DNA of 64,000 bases from Flavobacteriales bacterium (GTDB lineage Bacteria; Bacteroidota; Bacteroidia; JACJYZ01). The stretch lies in contig JACJYZ010000003.1 of the NCBI GenBank assembly GCA_020635855.1, positions 248,001 to 312,000 of the forward strand. The letters run 5' to 3'. Position numbers and translations under genes: made by a program. Under the pieces are notes generated by a model. The model ran no database searches, was not told where the DNA came from, and saw nothing but the letters and a program-made list of their open reading frames with translations. Within the stretch, counting starts at the first letter, position 1. Every line of letters begins with the position of its first letter. This document shows positions 25,399 through 34,656 of this stretch, piece after piece.

Positions 25399-26870
25399 AG
25401 AACACGGTAGTCATAGGTTCCGGGCTCGCCGGTTTGTCATCCGCCGCTTACCTGGCCAAGGGAGGCCAGCATGTAACGGTATTGGAAAAGAACGATCAGC
25501 CGGGTGGCCGCGTGCGCCAATTCAGGGAAGCAGGCTTTACTTTTGATATGGGCCCGAGCTGGTACTGGATGCCCGATGTATTCGAACGTTTTTTTGCCGC
25601 CTTTGGCAAACAACCGTCCGACTACTACAACCTGGTACGCCTTGATCCTTCCTATCGCGTGTTCTTCGGAGATGATCATGTAGTGGACGTGCCCGCCGGC
25701 GAAGAAGCGGTAGCCAGCCTGTTTGAATCCATGGAACCCGGCAGCGCAGACCAGTTGCGCGAATTTCTCGCGGAAGCCAAGCAGAAATATGAACTGAGCC
25801 TGAACAGCCTGATTTATCAGCCCGGGCTTTCATTCAGGGAGTACCTCACCCCGGAAGTGATCCGTTCCATCATGACCCTCGGACTGTTCAGGAACATCAG
25901 CGGCGCAATAGGAAGGCGTTTCAGCAATGATCATATCCGTCGCATCCTCGAGTTTCCCGTTCTCTTCCTGGGAGCCAAACCGGCCAGCACACCCTCCCTG
26001 TATAGCCTGATGAACTTTGCCGATATCGTACTGGGCACCTGGTACCCGATGGGTGGCATCTCACGCATTGTGGATGGAATGGCGGATGTGGCACGGGAAC
26101 AAGGCGTGGAGTTTAGGTTCGGCGAGCCTGTGAAAAACATGACGCGCGTGAACGACCGCATCCGGGTGGAATCCTCCGCCGGAACATACATGGCCGATTC
26201 GGTGGTTGCAGCGGCCGACTATCATCATATCGAACAACAGGTGCTTACCCTGAAGGATCGCCACTATGCCGAGAAGTATTGGAACCGGCGTGTACTAGCC
26301 CCTTCCGCGCTTTTGTTTTACCTGGGTGTGGATCGCAAGCTGCCCGGTTTACAACACCACAACCTTTTTTTCGATCGGGATTTTGCGCAACACGCCCGAC
26401 AGATATACGACCAACCCCAGTGGCCGGATGACCCGCTTTTTTATGTTTGCTGTCCTTCCAAAACAGATCCTTCCGTTGCACCGGAAGGAAAGGAAAATCT
26501 GTTTGTGCTGATTCCGGTTGCACCCGGACTGGCAGACACCGAAGAGGTGCGTGAACGGCTGTTCCATCTTGTCATGGATCGGTTCGAGCAATTGCTGGGA
26601 ACACCTGTCCGTCCTGACATTATCTTGAAAAAAAGTTATGCCCACAGGAATTTTGCAGAGGATTACAATGCCCTGAAAGGAAACGCATACGGCCTGGCGA
26701 ATACACTTTCCCAAACCGCATTCCTGAAACCCACCATGTCCAGTTCCAAAATGCCGAACCTCTACTTCGCGGGGCAGTTGACTGTTCCGGGTCCGGGTAT
26801 GCCGCCCGCACTGATTTCCGGAGAGATTGCCGCCCGCCAGATATTAAAAACCTTACACCCATCACCATGA
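25395..26870 (+). CDS. crtI: Phytoene desaturase
   Basis: 491 residues, normal for CrtI. The N-terminal FAD site is GSGLAGLSSAAYLAKGG with the acidic residue in TVLEKN, and the C-terminal bacterial-type phytoene dehydrogenase signature is near NLYFAGQLTVPGPGMPPALISG. It turns phytoene into lycopene in the membrane using FAD. It overlaps the sigma factor gene and crtB by four bases each, so the three are tightly coupled. Confidence 0.95.
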   Translation: MKNTVVIGSGLAGLSSAAYLAKGGQHVTVLEKNDQPGGRVRQFREAGFTFDMGPSWYWMPDVFERFFAAFGKQPSDYYNLVRLDPSYRVFFGDDHVVDVPAGEEAVASLFESMEPGSADQLREFLAEAKQKYELSLNSLIYQPGLSFREYLTPEVIRSIMTLGLFRNISGAIGRRFSNDHIRRILEFPVLFLGAKPASTPSLYSLMNFADIVLGTWYPMGGISRIVDGMADVAREQGVEFRFGEPVKNMTRVNDRIRVESSAGTYMADSVVAAADYHHIEQQVLTLKDRHYAEKYWNRRVLAPSALLFYLGVDRKLPGLQHHNLFFDRDFAQHARQIYDQPQWPDDPLFYVCCPSKTDPSVAPEGKENLFVLIPVAPGLADTEEVRERLFHLVMDRFEQLLGTPVRPDIILKKSYAHRNFAEDYNALKGNAYGLANTLSQTAFLKPTMSSSKMPNLYFAGQLTVPGPGMPPALISGEIAARQILKTLHPSP

Positions 26871-27703
26871 GAAATTTGTATGATCAGATCGCCGCGCAGG
26901 CCAGCCGGCAAACCACACGCCTGTACAGCACGAGTTTTTCGCTCGGTATCTTTTTATTGAACCGCCGGCTGCATCAACCCATCTATGCCATTTACGGATT
27001 TGTGCGGTTCGCCGACGAGATCGTGGATACCTTTCATGACCAGGATCAGGCGCACCTGTTGGAACAATTCCGGAAAGACACGGATGACGCCATCTCTCGC
27101 CGCTTCAGCATGAACCCCATCCTGCACAGTTTTCAGCAGGCTGTTCACCGCTACGGCATCGGGAGGGACCTCATCGATACATTCATGAACAGCATGAAGA
27201 TGGATCTGGACATGCAGCAGTTCGATGCCGGACATTACAAGCAATATATCCTTGGATCGGCCGAAGTGGTCGGACTCATGTGTTTGCGCGTGTTCTGTAA
27301 CGGCAACGATACTGCGTATGAACAATTGAAGCCCTATGCCATGCGACTGGGAAGTGCATTCCAGAAAATCAACTTTCTGCGTGACCTGAGGGCCGACTAC
27401 GAACTGCTCGGCAGGAACTACTTCCCGGATGTGGATGTGTCACAACTGACGGATGCCGACAAACGCATGATTGAACAGGAAATCGAGCGGGACTTCAGGC
27501 AGGCGGCAATCGGAATACGGCTGCTGCCACGCACGGCCCGGTTTGGCGTGTATGTGGCCTACATGTATTACTACCAATTGTTTCGCAAGATTAGAAAAGT
27601 GCCGGCGAAACGGGTGCTCCGGGAACGTATCCGCATTTCCAACCACCGCAAATACGGCATCTTGCTTCAATCCTACTTTCGTCACAGTCTCAACCTGCTT
27701 TAA
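26867..27703 (+). CDS. crtB: Phytoene synthase
   Basis: 278 residues. The two aspartate-rich motifs are intact: Asp50-x3-Asp54 in FADEIVD and DLRAD near 172-176 followed by YELLGRNYFP. It condenses two geranylgeranyl diphosphates into phytoene. No geranylgeranyl diphosphate synthase (crtE) is present in the window, so that step is encoded elsewhere. Confidence 0.95.
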   Translation: MRNLYDQIAAQASRQTTRLYSTSFSLGIFLLNRRLHQPIYAIYGFVRFADEIVDTFHDQDQAHLLEQFRKDTDDAISRRFSMNPILHSFQQAVHRYGIGRDLIDTFMNSMKMDLDMQQFDAGHYKQYILGSAEVVGLMCLRVFCNGNDTAYEQLKPYAMRLGSAFQKINFLRDLRADYELLGRNYFPDVDVSQLTDADKRMIEQEIERDFRQAAIGIRLLPRTARFGVYVAYMYYYQLFRKIRKVPAKRVLRERIRISNHRKYGILLQSYFRHSLNLL

Positions 27704-27715
27704 TACTCATATGCC

Positions 27716-28252
27716 ATGGAACATGTAGTACTTGTGAACCGGCTCGATCATCCGGTCGGGACGATGGAAAAAATGAAAGCCCACCGGGAAGGGAAACTGC
27801 ATCGCGCGTTTTCGGTGTTCGTTTTCAACCGCAAGGGAGAACTGTTGTTGCAGCAACGGGCCCATACGAAGTACCATTCGGGTGGCTTGTGGACCAATAC
27901 CTGTTGCAGTCACCCCAGGCCCGGTGAAGACATCGAACATGCTGCCAAACGCCGCCTCCGGGAAGAGATGGGCTTTGAGTGCGACCTGTTTCACGCCTTT
28001 AGCTTCATCTATAAAAAGCACCTGGATCAGGGGATGATCGAGCATGAACTGGACCATGTTTGGATCGGTTCGTACAACGGCCCGTTCAGGATCAATACGG
28101 ATGAAGTGGCAGCCACGCGATTTGTTTCACCCGAGAAAATCCGCAATGAAATCGCTTTGTCACCCGCAACATTCACCGAGTGGTTTCGCATCTGCTTTGA
28201 ACAGGTGGAGAAATTCAGAAGCCGTCAAATCTGTCAATCCCTGGCCATATAA
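27716..28252 (+). CDS. idi: Isopentenyl-diphosphate delta-isomerase, type I
   Basis: 178 residues with a Nudix fold. It begins HVVLVNRLDHPVGTMEKMKAH and has the TNTCCSHPRPGED segment carrying the active-site Cys and metal His, and the late EHELDHVW segment with the catalytic Glu. It interconverts IPP and DMAPP and would boost precursor flow into carotenoids. It starts 12 bases after crtB and is followed by crtZ two bases later. Confidence 0.95.
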   Translation: MEHVVLVNRLDHPVGTMEKMKAHREGKLHRAFSVFVFNRKGELLLQQRAHTKYHSGGLWTNTCCSHPRPGEDIEHAAKRRLREEMGFECDLFHAFSFIYKKHLDQGMIEHELDHVWIGSYNGPFRINTDEVAATRFVSPEKIRNEIALSPATFTEWFRICFEQVEKFRSRQICQSLAI

Positions 28253-28254
28253 CC

Positions 28255-28716
28255 ATGAATGTTCTTTTCAATCTATTCTTCTTTGTGCTTGCCTTTGTTT
28301 TGATGGAAGGCATGGCCTGGTTCTCACACAAGTTCATCATGCACGGACCGGGGTGGTTCCTGCATGCCGACCATCATGTGCCCCGCGGCGGATTTTTCCA
28401 GCGCAACGATGCATTCTTCCTGATCTTCGCCATACCCGGTTTTCTGCTGATCGCAGGCGGAATGGCATATGGTGTGAACCCTGCCGCAGCTGCCGGGTTC
28501 GGGATCACGGCCTACGGACTGGCTTATTTCCTGGTGCATGATGTGTTCATCCATCAACGCTTCAAATGGTTCAGAAATACGCAGAACCCATACCTGCTGG
28601 CCATCCGGAGGGCGCACAAAGCACATCATAAACATACCGGGAAGGAAGACGGCGAATGCTTCGGTATGCTCGTGGTTCCTCTTCGCTATTTCAGGGAAAT
28701 CAAACGGAATAAGTGA
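28255..28716 (+). CDS. crtZ: Beta-carotene hydroxylase (fatty acid hydroxylase superfamily)
   Basis: 153 residues, four hydrophobic helices. The di-iron histidines are grouped in SHKFIMHG, LHADHH, HDVFIH and RAHKAHHKH, as in CrtZ. It adds 3-hydroxyl groups to beta-carotene, giving zeaxanthin via beta-cryptoxanthin. It overlaps the next gene by four bases. Confidence 0.93.
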   Translation: MNVLFNLFFFVLAFVLMEGMAWFSHKFIMHGPGWFLHADHHVPRGGFFQRNDAFFLIFAIPGFLLIAGGMAYGVNPAAAAGFGITAYGLAYFLVHDVFIHQRFKWFRNTQNPYLLAIRRAHKAHHKHTGKEDGECFGMLVVPLRYFREIKRNK

Positions 28717-29228
28717 TGACCGCATTCCGGTTGATATTGATGGTATGTTGCCTGCCGGTGTTCGGTAGGGCACAGGATACGCAACAGCTCCGGCATGCTT
28801 TCGCCGCCGCCGTTGGCAGCGAGGCTGCCGCCGCAGAGCTGTGCGCAAGCCTGGAGGCAAAAAAGGAAAAGTCAGCGCTGGAATGGGGGTACCTGGGAGG
28901 TGGTAAGGCATTGGCTGCGAAGTTTGCCGTAAATCCGTTCACCAAACTCCGGCTGGTCACCGAAGCGAACCGGTGCTTTGACCGTGCCCTGTCGCTTGCA
29001 CCCCAACACACGGAGGTGCATTACCTGCGACTCGCCATGCAATCGCAGTTACCGTCATTCCTCGGGCAAAGTGATGCCGTTGATGAAGACAAACGATTTT
29101 TAATTGGCAGCCTGGGCAGTACGTGCAGGGAGGATGCTGTTTTATGCAACCAGGTAACTTCCCTGCTGACCGAACATGTATCCTGCTCCCCCAGCGAGAA
29201 GGAAAAAATAGCCCGCACAGTAAAATGA
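28713..29228 (+). CDS. Unknown secreted protein within the carotenoid operon
   Basis: 171 residues; signal peptide ending in GRAQ, then a helical protein with an Ala-rich early segment and a TPR-like helix pair (LVTEANRCFDRALSLAPQHTEVHYL). Four Cys lie in the C-terminal 40 residues. I do not recognise a family. It overlaps both crtZ and the lycopene cyclase gene by four bases, so it is translated with them and may serve pigment localisation or membrane assembly. That role is inferred from position only. Confidence 0.75.
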   Translation: MMTAFRLILMVCCLPVFGRAQDTQQLRHAFAAAVGSEAAAAELCASLEAKKEKSALEWGYLGGGKALAAKFAVNPFTKLRLVTEANRCFDRALSLAPQHTEVHYLRLAMQSQLPSFLGQSDAVDEDKRFLIGSLGSTCREDAVLCNQVTSLLTEHVSCSPSEKEKIARTVK

Positions 29229-29902
29229 CCTGGACGTATCTTTTGCTCGATCTCGGATCCATCCTGATGCCGGTGTTGTTCATCGCCGACAAGCGCATTC
29301 GCATCCTCACCAATTTGAAAGCACTGGGTGTTGCGCTGATGGCGGGAGCACTGGTGTTCATACCCTGGGACGTCTGGTTCACCCGGCAGGGGTACTGGTC
29401 GTTCAATCCATCTTATGTTATCGGTGTAAATCTCTTTGGATTGCCAGTGGAAGAGTGGCTGTTCTTCCTGGCTATTCCGTATTGCATGATATTCGTTTGG
29501 GAAGTGCTGCATCACTATTTTCCCACACCGGTTTCGCTGGCAACCGAACGGCTGATCACCATCATGCTGTTGTTTATATCGGCCATATTTTGTCTGATGA
29601 ATACCGCCCATCCTTATTCCTGTGTGGTGGCGGCAGGTTTGTTCGTGTCAATCATCGGATTCCGGAAATGGGCGGGGAGTGCGGCCATGGCAGGTGTTTA
29701 CTTTCTGTATCCGTTTCACCTGATCGGTTTCTGGACAGTGAACGGGGTGCTCACCTCATTGCCGGTCGTCATCTATCATCCGGATGCAATCACCGGCATC
29801 AGGCTCGGAACCATACCCGTCGAAGACCACCTCTACTCGCTGCTGATCCTCATGGTTTGCGTGGGCACATACATCCGTTTACGGAGGCCTTCCGTGGATT
29901 GA
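29225..29902 (+). CDS. Lycopene cyclase, fused CrtYc-CrtYd type
   Basis: 225 residues, about seven transmembrane helices. The two internal halves share the pattern of a polar acidic motif: GLPVEEWLFFLAIPY near 74-90 and TIPVEDHLYSLLILM near 195-210. This matches heterodimeric CrtYc/CrtYd cyclases fused into one chain, as seen in Bacteroidota. It would cyclise both ends of lycopene to give beta-carotene, which CrtZ then hydroxylates. The start is the ATG overlapping the previous stop (ATGA); a longer frame upstream is an artefact. Confidence 0.88.
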   Translation: MTWTYLLLDLGSILMPVLFIADKRIRILTNLKALGVALMAGALVFIPWDVWFTRQGYWSFNPSYVIGVNLFGLPVEEWLFFLAIPYCMIFVWEVLHHYFPTPVSLATERLITIMLLFISAIFCLMNTAHPYSCVVAAGLFVSIIGFRKWAGSAAMAGVYFLYPFHLIGFWTVNGVLTSLPVVIYHPDAITGIRLGTIPVEDHLYSLLILMVCVGTYIRLRRPSVD

Positions 29903-29972
29903 ACGCTTCCAATTCCCGCATCATTTACCGGTTTATTTGAGGCGAAACATTATTCCGCATTTCCGGTATACA

Positions 29973-31691
29973 ATGGTCATGATTTTTAAATCCGGACCCA
30001 TACGCATCCTCCTTGGGGTGGGCTTGCTGCTGTTCGCTTCCTGCGGGTCGAACGCACCTGATGAAATGCCGGCCAATGAAGCCGGTAACGGCAAGTATGG
30101 CGGTATATTCAGGATGAACTTCGGGGATGGATACAAGAGCTTGTATCCACTGGGTGCCACAGAGCTTGGCTCGATGCAGATTTTATGGAACGTAATGGAA
30201 GGGCTTGTTGCCTTTCGTGGCGGTTCACCCGTACCGGAACCGTGCCTGGCCGAAAGTTGGGATGTGTTGGATGAGGCTACACGCTATGTCTTCCATATCC
30301 GCAGGGGCGTCCACTTCCAGGATGATGCATGTTTCCCGGACGGCAAGGGCCGTGAGGTGGTTGCACAGGATGTGGCATATTGCCTCCGTCGCCTGTGCGA
30401 AGCCGATAAATACAACGAATCATTCTGGCTGGTGGACGGATTGATCAAAGGGGCAAGGGAGTACCACCAGTCAACAGAGGCCGCAGACGGAAAAGTGGCC
30501 GATGTGGAAGGTATCAAAGTGATTGATGATTACACCCTGGAAATTGATCTGACCAAACCGTTTTCGGGATTACCCTATCTACTTACCAGCCAGTATACGT
30601 TAATATATCCGCGGGAAGCCGTGGAGAAATACGGGATTGCTCATCTGGATCAGAAAGCCGTAGGTACCGGTCCGTTCCGTGTCAAGGATGTGAAACCCGG
30701 CATGTATGTCGCCCTGGCACGAAATGAACATTATTGGAGGAAAGATGCAGAGGGCAATGCCCTGCCCTATCTGGATGGCATCATGATCGGCCTTGACAAA
30801 CAGTTAAATGAGGCTGCGGCGATCCGCAACGGCAAACTTGACCTGGGCCGGAACATGAACATGGAAATGGCCGAGCAATTTCATTCCCATGAAACCAACG
30901 GCCGTTTCAGGTTGTTTCAGGTGTCTACACTATCCAGTACCTATCTGACTTTCCTGCACTCCTACAAACCGTTTCAGGATGAGAGGGTGAGAAAAGCCAT
31001 CGCATTGGCCATTGATAAGGAACGTATTGCCAAACATCTCACCAATGGGCAACAGCCTGCCAAACACGGTGTGGTTCCTCCGTATTTCGAGGCGTATGAA
31101 ACCAAGTATGTGGATGGCATCGGATATGATCCGGATGAAGCCAAACGATTGCTTGCGGAAGCAGGTTACCCGGGTGGAAAGGGATTTCCCGAGTTTGAAT
31201 TCATATGTTCGGAAAGGCACAAAGCATTCGGACTGGCGATCCAGGAGATGCTGGCTGAAAACCTGAACGTGTCTGTTAATGTCACATTGTTGTCATTTCA
31301 GGACCTGGTGAAACGCGCTTTCAGTGGTACCGCACCCATGTCCAGGGCCTCATGGATTGCAGATTACCCGGACCCGCGAACTTTCCTGTCCGTTTTCTAC
31401 AGCACGAACATAGAGGATATGTCCAGTGCAACCGCATCCGCTAATATTTCACGGTATATCAACCCGGCTTTTGACAAATTGATGGATGAGGCGGATAAGA
31501 TGCTGGATTTGAAAAAGCGAATGGAATTGTTTCAACGGGCGGATGAAATGCTGATGCGTGATGCGGCGGTAGTACCGATTGCCTATGGCAGTAAGTTCGG
31601 CGTACTCAACAACCAGGTGAGAAATTTCGAGGAAAACAGATTGCAGGTGTTTTATTTCGGTGAGGTTTATTTCGGACCGGAAGATGAATGA
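29973..31691 (+). CDS. Family 5 extracellular solute-binding lipoprotein (peptide/oligopeptide type)
   Basis: 572 residues from ATG 29973. Lipobox LLFASC marks the lipidated Cys near 24. It is a full-length SBP_bac_5 protein: the GSMQILWNVMEGLV opening, then LAESWDV and YVFHIRRGVHFQDD, the DVAYCLRRL block, YLDGIMIGL, and DERVRKAIALAIDKERI. Members bind peptides, nickel or opines for ABC uptake. Here it heads a tandem pair and there are no permease or ATPase genes nearby, so its transporter partner is unknown. The start may alternatively be at the third codon. Confidence 0.9.
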   Translation: MVMIFKSGPIRILLGVGLLLFASCGSNAPDEMPANEAGNGKYGGIFRMNFGDGYKSLYPLGATELGSMQILWNVMEGLVAFRGGSPVPEPCLAESWDVLDEATRYVFHIRRGVHFQDDACFPDGKGREVVAQDVAYCLRRLCEADKYNESFWLVDGLIKGAREYHQSTEAADGKVADVEGIKVIDDYTLEIDLTKPFSGLPYLLTSQYTLIYPREAVEKYGIAHLDQKAVGTGPFRVKDVKPGMYVALARNEHYWRKDAEGNALPYLDGIMIGLDKQLNEAAAIRNGKLDLGRNMNMEMAEQFHSHETNGRFRLFQVSTLSSTYLTFLHSYKPFQDERVRKAIALAIDKERIAKHLTNGQQPAKHGVVPPYFEAYETKYVDGIGYDPDEAKRLLAEAGYPGGKGFPEFEFICSERHKAFGLAIQEMLAENLNVSVNVTLLSFQDLVKRAFSGTAPMSRASWIADYPDPRTFLSVFYSTNIEDMSSATASANISRYINPAFDKLMDEADKMLDLKKRMELFQRADEMLMRDAAVVPIAYGSKFGVLNNQVRNFEENRLQVFYFGEVYFGPEDE

Positions 31692-33430
31692 TGAAAGCGA
31701 TGAAGGGTTTGAAAACAGCAAAGGTTCGTTTTGGATTCAGGGTGATGCTCCTCGCAGGGGTCATACTGATGTCGTGCAACGGGCATGACACACCACCGGA
31801 AAAAGGAAAACAGGGTGGGTCAATCAAAAACCACAAGTACGGTGGTGTTGTCACATTGAATGAGCCAACGGGTTTCGTCAGCCTTTATCCACCCAAGGCA
31901 GGTGATGTTGGTTCCATGCAGGTGCTTGTGAACGTGATGGAAGGACTCGTTCAGGTACGGAAGGAAGGGGGTGATGTGGAACCCGCAATTGCCGAAAGCT
32001 GGAACATACTGGAAAACGCCACCCGCTTTATTTTTCAGATCCGCAGGGGGGTGTATTTTCATGACGACCCATGTTTTCCTCATGGCAAGGGCAGAGAGGT
32101 GGATGCACATGATATCGTATACTGCCTGCAACAATTGTGCGAACCCGGTCCGGAAAATGATAACTTCTGGCTGGTCAATGGCCGCATCAAAGGCGCTTCT
32201 TCCTATTACCATTCCAGGGAAATTGGTGACGGGCGCGTCAGTTCTGTGGAAGGACTGAGGGCCATTGACGATTATACCGTTGAAATTCGCCTGGAGGAAC
32301 CATTCGCCCCGTTTCTTTACATGCTGAGTTCCATGATGACGATGATTTACCCGCATGAAGCTGTGGAAATGTACGGCCGGGAACACCTGGATGCGCACCC
32401 GGTGGGGACGGGACCTTTTAAACTGAAAAGTGCCGAGCCGGGCGAATACGTGGCGTTGGTAAGAAACGAAAATTACTGGAGGAGAGATGTGCAGGGAAAC
32501 CAACTGCCTTATCTGGATGGGTTGATGTTCCGCTTCGATCACAATGCGAATGACATGGCCGAACTCCTGAAAGGCACCGTGGACCTGACCACTGTATTGG
32601 GAAATACCAACGTGCAAAAGTTGTTTGATGGCGTTAACAAAGACAGGTTCTCCATGAAGCGTGGGGAGATTCTGCAAACTGCTTTCCTTGGCTTCCAGCA
32701 TCAGGATCCCCTTGTGAAAGATGTGCGTATCCGAAGGGCCATATCCATGGCCATTGACAGGGACCGGCTGGCCAACCAGGTGATGACCAAGCTGGCGGAA
32801 CCCGCACACGGTGGTCTGATCCCTCCCTTTTTCGGGCAATACGACGCGAAGGGAGTAACCGGAATTCCGTTTGATCCCGACAAGGCAAGAACGTTGTTGG
32901 CCGAAGCAGGTTATCCGGACGGAAAGGGTTTCCCGGTGATCCAGGTGGGTTTTAGTTCCAATATGACTACCATGGCCACGTCGGTTCAGGCTATGTTGCA
33001 GGACAACCTGGGCATTACCATCGACCCCGTGGTTCTGCCGTTCCAGGACCTGGTGAAGCGGTGTTTTGGAGGTACCCTGCCGGTGTTCCTGATGGGGTGG
33101 TATGCAGACTATCCCGATCCCGAGGCGTTCCTGTGCCTTTTCTACGGTGCGAATGTACCCGACGATCCGTCCATGGATTCCGAAATCAACCTGTGCCGGT
33201 ACCGGAACCCGATATATGACAAGCTGTTTGAAAAGGCGACAGCAGAGATCAATCCCCAAAAAAGGTTCGCCCTGTACAAACAAGCCGATCAGTTTCTTGT
33301 GGATGATGTGGCCGCCCTGCCGTTGAGCCACGACATCAAATTCATCCTTTACCGCTCCGATCTCAAAAACATAGGGGGAAACCTGATGCGGATGTACAGC
33401 TTTACCGAAAGCTATTATGAAAAGGAGTAA
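31688..33430 (+). CDS. Second family 5 extracellular solute-binding lipoprotein
   Basis: 580 residues, start overlapping the previous stop (ATGATGA). The lipobox is ILMSC. It aligns with the neighbour throughout, for example GSMQVLVNVMEGLVQVR against GSMQILWNVMEGLVAFR and RIRRAISMAIDRDRLA against the same segment upstream, so the pair arose by tandem duplication and has since diverged. Substrate and partner permease are not evident. Confidence 0.9.
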   Translation: MMKAMKGLKTAKVRFGFRVMLLAGVILMSCNGHDTPPEKGKQGGSIKNHKYGGVVTLNEPTGFVSLYPPKAGDVGSMQVLVNVMEGLVQVRKEGGDVEPAIAESWNILENATRFIFQIRRGVYFHDDPCFPHGKGREVDAHDIVYCLQQLCEPGPENDNFWLVNGRIKGASSYYHSREIGDGRVSSVEGLRAIDDYTVEIRLEEPFAPFLYMLSSMMTMIYPHEAVEMYGREHLDAHPVGTGPFKLKSAEPGEYVALVRNENYWRRDVQGNQLPYLDGLMFRFDHNANDMAELLKGTVDLTTVLGNTNVQKLFDGVNKDRFSMKRGEILQTAFLGFQHQDPLVKDVRIRRAISMAIDRDRLANQVMTKLAEPAHGGLIPPFFGQYDAKGVTGIPFDPDKARTLLAEAGYPDGKGFPVIQVGFSSNMTTMATSVQAMLQDNLGITIDPVVLPFQDLVKRCFGGTLPVFLMGWYADYPDPEAFLCLFYGANVPDDPSMDSEINLCRYRNPIYDKLFEKATAEINPQKRFALYKQADQFLVDDVAALPLSHDIKFILYRSDLKNIGGNLMRMYSFTESYYEKE

Positions 33431-33480
33431 GGTTTGATTCGTATCCTTATCCTAGCATGAAACTTTTTTTTACCAATTAG

Positions 33481-33508
33481 GTTTATATTATAAACTAGTC
33501 TATATTTG
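33481..33508 (+). promoter_or_regulatory. Promoter with palindromic operator
   Basis: TATATTTG at 33501-33508 fits the Bacteroidota -7 element. Just upstream, GTTTATATTATAAAC (33481-33495) is a perfect 7-base inverted repeat around one T and occupies the -33 region. A repressor bound there would block transcription of the following operon, whose last gene encodes a winged-helix regulator. Confidence 0.6.
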
Positions 33509-33529
33509 TCATAACAAAAACCTGAAATC

Positions 33530-33727
33530 ATGGAAACAATCAAAGACACTTCCGATAAAACAAAGCGACCAAGTCCTTACGGCATCGGAGGCATTGTGTT
33601 CGTAGGATGCATGTTCCTGGGCATGGGAATAGGCATAGCCCTTGGCAGCAAACAGATCGGAATGTACATTGGGATGGGTGCGGGCTTCGTCGCCATGGCG
33701 TTGGTAACGCAGTTGCGCAGGCCATGA
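33530..33727 (+). CDS. Small membrane protein
   Basis: 65 residues with a hydrophilic N-terminus and two glycine-rich membrane helices (GIGGIVFVGCMFLGMGIGIAL and MYIGMGAGFVAMALV). No family recognised. Four-base overlap with the next gene (ATGA), so the two are co-translated. Confidence 0.75.
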   Translation: METIKDTSDKTKRPSPYGIGGIVFVGCMFLGMGIGIALGSKQIGMYIGMGAGFVAMALVTQLRRP

Positions 33728-34323
33728 GCGGGCAGGAAGAATCCGGCTTTCAGCCAGAAGAGGCGCTGAAGGTCATCCACCGCATGGTGGAGCAAACCCG
33801 TTCGGATTGGCGTTCGGATCGTTTTCTATATCTGCTTTGGGGATGGATGGTGTTCGTCAGCGCCTGGACGCAATACATGCTGATGGTATGGGCCCGGGTT
33901 TCCTGGCATGGAATGGTATGGCCGGTCGGACTGGGCATTGCGTTGATCGGGCATACAGTGTACCTGTGGAGAAGAGGTCGGAGGCGCAGGGCGCGTACCT
34001 ATGTAGGGCAGTTCCTTGGACATTTGTGGACCGCTTTCGGGATCACCCTGTTCCTGTTGCTTTGGTGTGTCGGACAGAAATCCGGTGGTATGCGATGGGA
34101 CATTGTCTATCCGGTCCTGATCCTGATGTACGGCATGGGTACCTACATTGCCGGAGGTGCCCTGCGTTTCCGCCCGCTCATGGTGGGTGGTATCAGCAAC
34201 TGGGTTCTCGGCGTTGTGGCCTGCTTCCTGTCATTTGACCTGCAGCTACCCCTGCTGGCGCTGGCCGTTGCCTTATCGTATATCGCGCCTGCCTATATGC
34301 TGAAGCGGGATCACCATGTTTAA
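33724..34323 (+). CDS. Integral membrane protein
   Basis: 199 residues. A cytoplasmic N-terminus (PEEALKVIHRMVEQTRSDWRSDRF) is followed by about five transmembrane helices. Its pattern resembles Bacteroidota membrane proteins encoded next to winged-helix regulators; the function is unknown. I chose the ATG at 33724; the longer frame from 33607 runs through the previous gene. It overlaps the regulator gene by eight bases. Confidence 0.78.
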   Translation: MSGQEESGFQPEEALKVIHRMVEQTRSDWRSDRFLYLLWGWMVFVSAWTQYMLMVWARVSWHGMVWPVGLGIALIGHTVYLWRRGRRRRARTYVGQFLGHLWTAFGITLFLLLWCVGQKSGGMRWDIVYPVLILMYGMGTYIAGGALRFRPLMVGGISNWVLGVVACFLSFDLQLPLLALAVALSYIAPAYMLKRDHHV

Positions 34324-34603
34324 AAAACTCGATCCGCTGTTGCACAACGAACTCCGGCTTGCCGTGATGTCGTTGCTGATGCAGGTGCAGGATGCCGAGT
34401 TCAGTTTCCTCCTGGAAAAGACCAAGGCTACCAAGGGAAACCTGAGCGTACAACTGTCGAAATTGAAAGAAGCCGGGTACATTTCCGTGAAGAAATCCTT
34501 CCGCGACAACTACCCGCTCACACAATGTTCGGTTACTGCCAAAGGCAGGAAAGCATTCGAAATATACGTGCAGGCAATCTCAGGCTACCTGGGGAACAGC
34601 TGA
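34316..34603 (+). CDS. Winged-helix transcriptional regulator (HTH_34/MarR-like)
   Basis: 95 residues making a single winged helix: NELRLAVMSLLMQVQDAEF, the recognition helix segment KGNLSVQLSKLKEAGYI, and a wing SVKKSFRDNYPLTQCSVT. No effector domain. It ends an operon whose promoter carries a palindrome (33481), so it probably regulates its own operon. Confidence 0.88.
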   Translation: MFKKLDPLLHNELRLAVMSLLMQVQDAEFSFLLEKTKATKGNLSVQLSKLKEAGYISVKKSFRDNYPLTQCSVTAKGRKAFEIYVQAISGYLGNS

Positions 34604-34656
34604 AGATCGAATGGGGCAGGACATGTTCTTTGTACCTTTGGTGAAAACCGGTTTAC

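Noticed and set aside
31820..33331. A 503-codon minus-strand ORF opposite the second solute-binding protein
   Set aside because: It lies fully inside a well-supported SBP_bac_5 gene and has no domain pattern.
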